Below, piece by piece: positions 42,029-46,979 of a DNA stretch of 46,979 nt. This DNA comes from an uncultured Eubacteriales bacterium (GTDB lineage: Bacteria > Bacillota > Clostridia > Oscillospirales > CAG-272): positions 1 to 46,979 of the forward strand of contig CATWNM010000014.1 of assembly GCA_958352145.1 (NCBI GenBank), given 5' to 3'. The stretch's first letter is position 1; the number at the start of each line of letters is the position of its first letter. A model generated the notes under the pieces. It ran no database searches. It saw only the letters and a list, made by a program, of their open reading frames with translations, and was not told where the DNA came from. Made by a program: the position numbers and the translations under genes.

Positions 42029-43645
42029 ATGAAATTCAATCAACTACAGACGGAAATAAAAAGCAGAGAGAAACCGAAACATGAAATAAAAATTGCAATC
42101 ATTTCCAATATAATTTTTGAGCCATATTTAAACCCTTTGCTGCAGTCTAAATTTTTCAATTTGGATACTTCTGTATGTTTATTGCCGGTCAATTATGCGG
42201 AATACGCCACAGATGAAAACCAAAGGTATATCAGCAATGCGGATTCTATTGTGGTCTGCCTCAATTTCGAGCTCTTATATCCGAATGCGGGCATTGATAC
42301 AACCACCTGCGAAGAATCGGCTGAAACTTTCTTGAAAGAAATTTTAGAGAAATGGCATGGATTGTATAAACATATAAAACGGCGCACGCGCGCGCCCATT
42401 TTATGGTTTGGTTTTGAGGATTATGGCTATCCGTATCACTTTGTCAGCGGCAGCACTGTCTGCCATATAAATATGGCGGATAGAATCAATTGTGAATTTT
42501 GCCGCTGTTTGAAAAAAGAAGATACCTATATTGATTTAAAAAGGCTAATCGCCAATGTCGGAATTCAAAATGCCTATAATGAAAAGGGGAAATACCGATG
42601 GAACGCGCCATATTCGCCGCCTTTGATTGCGGAAATATCCGAAGAAATTTATAAACAGCACTTAATTCATATAGGCGTCACTAAAAAATGCATTGTATTG
42701 GACTGCGACAATGTGCTTTGGGGCGGAATCGTATCAGAAGACGGTATCGAAAACCTCTGTCTTGGAAACGCCGGAGTCGGCCGTATTTTTCAAGATTTTC
42801 AAAGGTATCTGCTTTACTTGTACTACCATGGAGTCATTTTGACGGTGTGCAGCAAAAACGATCTAGCGGATGTCCTGCGTATGTTCAGAGAACACAGTGC
42901 CATGATTTTAAAAGAGGAGCACATTGCGTGTTTTCAAGTTAATTGGGAAAATAAACCGGATAATATAAGGAGCATATCGAAAATTTTGAATATCGGACTT
43001 GACAGCATGATTTTTATCGATGATTCCGATTTTGAGATCGAATCCGTAAAAACAATACTGCCTGAGGTTCAAACAATAAAATATGACCGGTATTCTGTAT
43101 ACGCGCAACTGTCTTGTTTCAATCTGCCAAGCCGTATCGACATGGAAAGCGTCACTCGCCGCCACCATACATACAAAACCAATGGACAAAGAGAAAAATT
43201 AAAATCTGAGAGCCGCTCTTTGGAAGCGTACATCGCTTCGCTCGAGATGCGTATCAACATACATCCCGCTTTGACGGTCGAATTGAGCCGTATTGCAGAA
43301 CTCACGCAGCGAGCCAACAGATGCACAAATGGAAAGAGATATACGGTAGAACAATTACAGGCACAAATGCTGGACGATACGTATATGCTCGTTTCCATAT
43401 CCGTTTCGGACAGGTTCTCTGATTTAGGAATCGTCGGCGTTGTCGGCGTTAAAAACACAACGTTGGATCTGTTTGTTCTTTCCTGCCGCGCTTTAGGACG
43501 AAATATTGAAGAAAAAATGTTTGAACTGCTTTCCCAAAGACAAGTATCGCAATTTGAATTTATTCCAACAGGAAAAAACGACGGGCTGCGCGCAAAGATC
43601 AGCGTTTTTTTGCAGTCTCAGATGCATTCGGCTCCAACCAATTGA
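42029..43645 (+). CDS. FkbH-like HAD-IIIC protein (glyceryl-ACP forming type)
   Basis: A 538-residue FkbH-type enzyme. The N-terminal ~190 residues are the variable part of the family. The HAD-IIIC core follows: LDCDNVLWGGIVSEDG with nucleophile-type Asp225 and Asp227, CSKND, and FIDDSDFE. The C-terminal part has a GNAT-like fold ending in the family mark SCRALGRNIEEKM. Known members take glycerate from 1,3-bisphosphoglycerate and load it onto an acyl carrier protein for polyketides or similar products. No carrier protein, ketosynthase or other assembly gene lies in the window, so the acceptor here is unknown. AAAGGA precedes the ATG. It is AT-richer than its surroundings but less so than the exporter gene. 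Confidence 0.88.
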   Translation: MKFNQLQTEIKSREKPKHEIKIAIISNIIFEPYLNPLLQSKFFNLDTSVCLLPVNYAEYATDENQRYISNADSIVVCLNFELLYPNAGIDTTTCEESAETFLKEILEKWHGLYKHIKRRTRAPILWFGFEDYGYPYHFVSGSTVCHINMADRINCEFCRCLKKEDTYIDLKRLIANVGIQNAYNEKGKYRWNAPYSPPLIAEISEEIYKQHLIHIGVTKKCIVLDCDNVLWGGIVSEDGIENLCLGNAGVGRIFQDFQRYLLYLYYHGVILTVCSKNDLADVLRMFREHSAMILKEEHIACFQVNWENKPDNIRSISKILNIGLDSMIFIDDSDFEIESVKTILPEVQTIKYDRYSVYAQLSCFNLPSRIDMESVTRRHHTYKTNGQREKLKSESRSLEAYIASLEMRINIHPALTVELSRIAELTQRANRCTNGKRYTVEQLQAQMLDDTYMLVSISVSDRFSDLGIVGVVGVKNTTLDLFVLSCRALGRNIEEKMFELLSQRQVSQFEFIPTGKNDGLRAKISVFLQSQMHSAPTN

Positions 43646-43668
43646 GAGATTTAAACAGCATATACAAA

Positions 43669-43722
43669 ATCGGACTTCTCCTGTCGAAAAACCTTTATTT
43701 TTTTCGACAGGAGAAGTCCGAT
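43669..43722. repeat. Large palindrome with 23-bp arms, also terminator-like
   Basis: ATCGGACTTCTCCTGTCGAA continuing with AAA (43669-43691) pairs without a mismatch with 43700-43722. The loop holds more T. It lies between the convergent FkbH and ispG genes and may end both transcripts. The arms are much longer than in an ordinary terminator. A second small hairpin (GCGGC 43723-43727, GCCGC 43735-43739) follows. Confidence 0.75.
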
Positions 43723-43738
43723 GCGGCATAAAAAGCCG

Positions 43739-44821
43739 CTACAGCTTTTTAATTTCCTCGATCAACCGGGGGATGATTTCCTCCTCGGCAATTTTTCCGA
43801 CAATCTGTCCTTTTTTAATTAAAACCGCTTCCCCACTGCCGCCAGCAACGCCGATATCGGCTTCGCGCGCCTCACCAGGCCCATTGACCGCACAGCCCAT
43901 CAGCGCAACGCGGACATCTTTTTCCAAAAGCCCCTCTTTTGAGGCCGCTTCTTCAAAACGCCGGGCAAGACCGATCAAATCGATCTTCGTTCGCCCACAG
44001 GTCGGACAGGAAACGATATTCATGCGTTTTCTATTGTCAAAACCCAGCGAGAATAATATGTCGTGCGCCGCCTGAACCTCCTCCGCCGGATTTTCAGTCA
44101 GGGAAACGCGTACCGTATCGCCGATGCCGCGCAGCAGCATGCCGCCGATGCCGGCAGCGCCCTTGATCAGCCCCATCCGGCCGCCGCCCGCTTCAGTCAC
44201 GCCCAAATGCAGCGGATATGTACACGCCTCGGCAAGCAGCTCGTTTGCGCGTGCCATTTCACATACATCGGAAGATTTTACGGATAAAACGATTTGATCA
44301 AAATCAAATTTTTCAAGCAGGCTACAATGATACAGCGCGCTTTCGGCAAGCGCGGCTCCGCTCGGCGCGCCATGCTTTGCCAGAATCTCTTTTTCGAGCG
44401 AACCGCCGTTTACCCCGATCCGGATCGGGATTTCCTTGGCTCTGCAGGCATCCGCAACCGCACGGATCCGATTCTCATCCCCGATATTCCCCGGGTTGAT
44501 CCGGATCTTATCTGCGCCGGCAGCGATGCATTCAAGCGCGATTCGATAGTCGAAATGAATGTCTGCGACCAGAGGCAGTTCAACGCCCGCCTCCTTAAGA
44601 AATGCAAATGTACGCGCGCTCTCGACATCCGGCGCGCTCATACGGACGATATCGCACCCCGCCGCCTCCAGCGCACGCACCTGCGCAAGGGCCGCCGCCG
44701 CGTCGTGCGGATCGGTGTTCGTCATGGATTGTACCGCAAGCGGATACTGCCCGCCGATCGTCACGCAGCCGATACGGATTTCTTTCGCCTTCCGGCGTAT
44801 CTGATTATATCGTTCTATCAT
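43739..44821 (-). CDS. ispG: 4-hydroxy-3-methylbut-2-enyl diphosphate synthase IspG
   Basis: IspG (GcpE) reduces MEcPP to HMBPP in the MEP isoprenoid pathway using a 4Fe-4S cluster. The 360-residue length is normal for the bacterial form. It starts with the IRIGCVTIGGQYPLAVQSMTNT-type segment and has VADIHFDYRIAL, IRINPGNIG, and the cluster cysteines in SCPTCGRT and MGCAVNGPGE. The ATG at 44821 is four bases after the rseP stop; an upstream in-frame TTG lies within rseP and is less likely. No clear ribosome-binding site is seen, which fits coupling to rseP translation. Confidence 0.96.
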   Translation of the reverse strand: MIERYNQIRRKAKEIRIGCVTIGGQYPLAVQSMTNTDPHDAAAALAQVRALEAAGCDIVRMSAPDVESARTFAFLKEAGVELPLVADIHFDYRIALECIAAGADKIRINPGNIGDENRIRAVADACRAKEIPIRIGVNGGSLEKEILAKHGAPSGAALAESALYHCSLLEKFDFDQIVLSVKSSDVCEMARANELLAEACTYPLHLGVTEAGGGRMGLIKGAAGIGGMLLRGIGDTVRVSLTENPAEEVQAAHDILFSLGFDNRKRMNIVSCPTCGRTKIDLIGLARRFEEAASKEGLLEKDVRVALMGCAVNGPGEAREADIGVAGGSGEAVLIKKGQIVGKIAEEEIIPRLIEEIKKL

Positions 44822-44825
44822 ACAA

Positions 44826-45854
44826 TTAACCAAACAAATTGACAATATCTTTATAGGTAATCAAAATCATCAGCCCAAACAATACGAGGATCCCAATAAA
44901 ATGTACCATCCCCTCATACTTTGGATTGACCGGTTTGCCTGCAATCATCTCCCAAAGTATGAAAACCAAGCGTCCGCCGTCCAGCGCAGGAAGCGGAAGC
45001 AGGTTGAATACGCCGAGATTCATGCTGAGCACGCAGACAAGATATAAAAGCTGCGTAAACCCGGACTTCGCCGCATCGCTAATCGCCGTCGTCACGCCCA
45101 CAGGACCTGAAACGGCCTCCATGCCGACTCTACCCCCGACAAGATCCAAAAGAGACTCCCAAATCATCTTAACCGTAGAGAGACTGCGGAAAAACGTGTG
45201 CTTGAGCACCGTGCCTATATTTTTCGCCTCCGCATAAACGACGAAATCCATTTTCCCGTAAACCATACCGGAAGAAATCTGCGTCGGGAATACAACGCCG
45301 GAGAGCGTCAATGTTTGCCCGCCGCGTACCACGACAAGATCAACCGGCTTATACCCGTCGTGCGCGATTTCATAAACAACTTCATTTCCGGTATGCGTTT
45401 TCGATCCGTTGACTTCTACAATACGATCCCCAGACTGCAGCCACGCACTGCTGGTCGCGCCGTCGCCAAACGAATACACAACCGTGGACGCAAGATTGGG
45501 CGTAAGCAGCACCAACATCAGCATTAAAAGAAGCGCCAGCAAAATATTCATACTAGCGCCGGCGGCAACGATCAAAAACTTCTGCCACGGACGTTTTTGC
45601 GAAAAAGAGTCTTCTCCTTCAGCCGCCTCGTCTTCTCCTTTCATACTGACAAAACCGCCGATTGGGAACAAACGCAGATTATAACTCGTCCCCTTTTTAC
45701 CTTTCCAACCGAAAATTTTCGGTCCCATGCCCATAGAAAATTCATGCACACACACGCCGCAGGCGCGCGCGACCAAAAAATGGCCCAGTTCATGAATAAA
45801 AATCATCAGCCCGAACACCAAAAGCGCAACAATAATATACCCGACAGTCGTCAT
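44826..45854 (-). CDS. rseP: Site-2 intramembrane protease RseP
   Basis: A 342-residue membrane zinc protease that cuts signal proteins inside the membrane after a first cut outside. The zinc motif HELGH is at residues 21-25 in the first helix, and the third ligand lies in PALDGGRL in a late helix. A PDZ domain lies between (about 115-190, with LQSGDRIVEVNG). The gene is 9 bases after dxr and 4 before ispG; this order is common in Firmicutes. The target in this organism, often an anti-sigma factor, is not in the window. Confidence 0.95.
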   Translation of the reverse strand: MTTVGYIIVALLVFGLMIFIHELGHFLVARACGVCVHEFSMGMGPKIFGWKGKKGTSYNLRLFPIGGFVSMKGEDEAAEGEDSFSQKRPWQKFLIVAAGASMNILLALLLMLMLVLLTPNLASTVVYSFGDGATSSAWLQSGDRIVEVNGSKTHTGNEVVYEIAHDGYKPVDLVVVRGGQTLTLSGVVFPTQISSGMVYGKMDFVVYAEAKNIGTVLKHTFFRSLSTVKMIWESLLDLVGGRVGMEAVSGPVGVTTAISDAAKSGFTQLLYLVCVLSMNLGVFNLLPLPALDGGRLVFILWEMIAGKPVNPKYEGMVHFIGILVLFGLMILITYKDIVNLFG

Positions 45855-45863
45855 GCTACTCCT

Positions 45864-46979
45864 CTAAACCATGCGATACACCGCCACACGCGCAGTCCGG
45901 TCTGCGGCGAATATATCCTCCACGGTAATCTTGGTTTGATTTACAAAGCCGTCCAGAACCGCCTGTACCAGAGACGCAATCTCTAAAAAGCGAATGCGTC
46001 CGGACAAAAACAATTCAACCGCCGCCTCATTGGCGGCACTAAGTACAGCCGGCATAAGTCCGCCCGCCTCCGCCGCGTGATACGCCATAGGCAAACAGCG
46101 AAAGGTATCCATATCCGGCCGCGCAAACGTCAGCGCGCCCACCGCAAACAGATCCAGCGGCTCGACCACGCCGGCTGTACGCTCGGGCCAGGTCAGCGCA
46201 TACTGTATACATGCGCGCATATCCGGTACAGCCATCTGTGCAAGAACAGCGTTATCAATATATTCAACCGCGCTGTGGATTATACTTTCGCGATGCACTA
46301 CGACCTGAATCTGATCCGGCCGTACGCCGAACAAGCGCACCGCTTCGATCACCTCCAGCCCTTTGTTCATCAAAGTAGCGCTGTCGATAGTAATCTTTTT
46401 CCCCATAGACCAGGTCGGATGCTTCAGCGCGTCCGCCGCCGTCACATTTTCCAGCGCGGCGCGGTCTAACCCGAAAAACGGCCCGCCCGATGCGGTAAGA
46501 AAAATCCGTTTGACCTGCGACGGCTTTTCCCCCTGCAAACACTGAAAAATCGCACTATGCTCGCTGTCCACCGGTAAAATTTCCGCGCCGTGCGCCGCCG
46601 CCGCGCATTGCAGTATCTCGCCTGCCGCAACCAACGGCTCCTTATTGGCGATCGCGATACGCATGCCGCGCTCTGCCATTGCCACGGCCGGCATAAGACC
46701 CGCCAGCCCCACAATTGCATGCACGGCTGTTCGCGCGGAAGTTCTCGCGATCAGTTCTAGTATACCCGTTTCTCCGGCATATATTTCCGTGTCTGTATCC
46801 GCAAGGCGCAGACGCAGTTCTTTTGCCGCAGCCTCGTCCGCCATCGCGCAAAAGCGGGGAGAAAAAGCGCGCGCCTGATCTTCCAGCAGACATACATTCT
46901 TACCGCCGGTGAGCGCGTCTACCGAAAGCCCCATCGTCCTTGCGACATCAAGCGCCTGCCTGCCTACCGAACCGCTTGA
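45864..46979 (-). CDS. dxr: 1-deoxy-D-xylulose 5-phosphate reductoisomerase Dxr (5' end outside window)
   Basis: Dxr turns DXP into MEP, the first committed step of the MEP pathway, using NADPH. The window shows 371 codons of the C-terminal portion. The first visible residues, SSGSVGRQALDV, are the NADPH-binding GSTGSIG loop, so only about ten N-terminal residues are missing. Further marks are AIANKEPLVAAGE, LPVDSEHSAIFQCL, ASGGPFFG, HPTWSMGKKITIDSATLMNKGLEVIEA and HRESIIHS. The gene runs off the right edge of the window on the minus strand; its promoter is not visible. Dxr and IspG frame rseP, giving two MEP-pathway steps in one operon. Confidence 0.96.
   Translation of the reverse strand, partial: SSGSVGRQALDVARTMGLSVDALTGGKNVCLLEDQARAFSPRFCAMADEAAAKELRLRLADTDTEIYAGETGILELIARTSARTAVHAIVGLAGLMPAVAMAERGMRIAIANKEPLVAAGEILQCAAAAHGAEILPVDSEHSAIFQCLQGEKPSQVKRIFLTASGGPFFGLDRAALENVTAADALKHPTWSMGKKITIDSATLMNKGLEVIEAVRLFGVRPDQIQVVVHRESIIHSAVEYIDNAVLAQMAVPDMRACIQYALTWPERTAGVVEPLDLFAVGALTFARPDMDTFRCLPMAYHAAEAGGLMPAVLSAANEAAVELFLSGRIRFLEIASLVQAVLDGFVNQTKITVEDIFAADRTARVAVYRMV

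Noticed and set aside
43506..44075. Plus-strand ORF of 189 codons across the FkbH end, the palindrome and ispG
   Set aside because: It overlaps two convincing genes and translates both arms of the palindrome; no start site supports it.
1..46979. Insertion sequence, prophage, tRNA or rRNA
   Set aside because: No transposase, integrase or phage protein, no cloverleaf and no rRNA sequence could be recognised on either strand.

Overview
The window looks like a chromosomal segment of an anaerobic, Gram-positive-type Clostridia (Firmicutes) bacterium. The basis is a clostridial-type purine operon with single-chain PurL and formate-THF ligase, an SLH-domain protein, GGAGG ribosome-binding sites, TTGACA/TATAAT promoters with 17-base spacers, LuxS, a BioY/BirA pair, and a dxr-rseP-ispG block. 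The genus cannot be told from the sequence alone.

Layout. 277-11750: de novo purine operon purE-C-F-M-N-D-L-fhs, led by a ZTP (pfl) riboswitch whose 3' end overlaps an intrinsic terminator. purH is missing from it. 11785-12351 (minus): queT, a queuosine-precursor transporter gene, behind a preQ1-I riboswitch whose tail runs into the ribosome-binding site. 12436-25033: three giant paralogous secreted proteins (beta-helix repeats followed by a GH43-like propeller). The first is a lipoprotein, the second carries SLH domains, and the third has neither anchor. The first two share a roughly 1 kb DNA stretch with no difference that I could find. 25047-26707: a MerR-family regulator divergent from a YitT-like membrane protein gene, with a MerR-style operator between them. 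26828-29703: a Nudix hydrolase (minus), then metallo-beta-lactamase-fold protein, luxS and mntP. 29831-31747: a lipoprotein of the Cthe_2159 carbohydrate-binding type. 31825-34257 (minus): DinG/XPD-like helicase with a degenerate nuclease-like N-terminus. 34337-37933: MutS-like ATPase, Lrp/AsnC regulator, aminotransferase and DUF896 protein, in an overlapping operon. 37976-39589: BirA operator, bioY, birA. 39660-43722: an AT-rich island with a candidate small RNA, a tiny ORF, an ABC exporter and a FkbH-like glyceryl-transfer enzyme, closed by a large palindrome. 43739-46979 (minus): ispG, rseP and dxr (dxr runs off the window edge), for isoprenoid precursor synthesis and membrane proteolysis.

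How the parts fit. The purine operon makes IMP-pathway intermediates and, through Fhs, the 10-formyl-THF that PurN consumes. ZTP builds up when formyl-THF is short, so the riboswitch turns on both together. bioY/birA and queT are salvage systems under their own small-molecule sensors. The three giant proteins and the Cthe_2159-like protein suggest a cell surface that binds or processes plant or host polysaccharide. The FkbH/ABC island differs in base composition from its surroundings and is the best candidate for a poorly described system: it has a glycerate-activating enzyme and an exporter, but no carrier protein or polyketide synthase beside them. All functional calls rest on reading motifs by eye; no database search was run.
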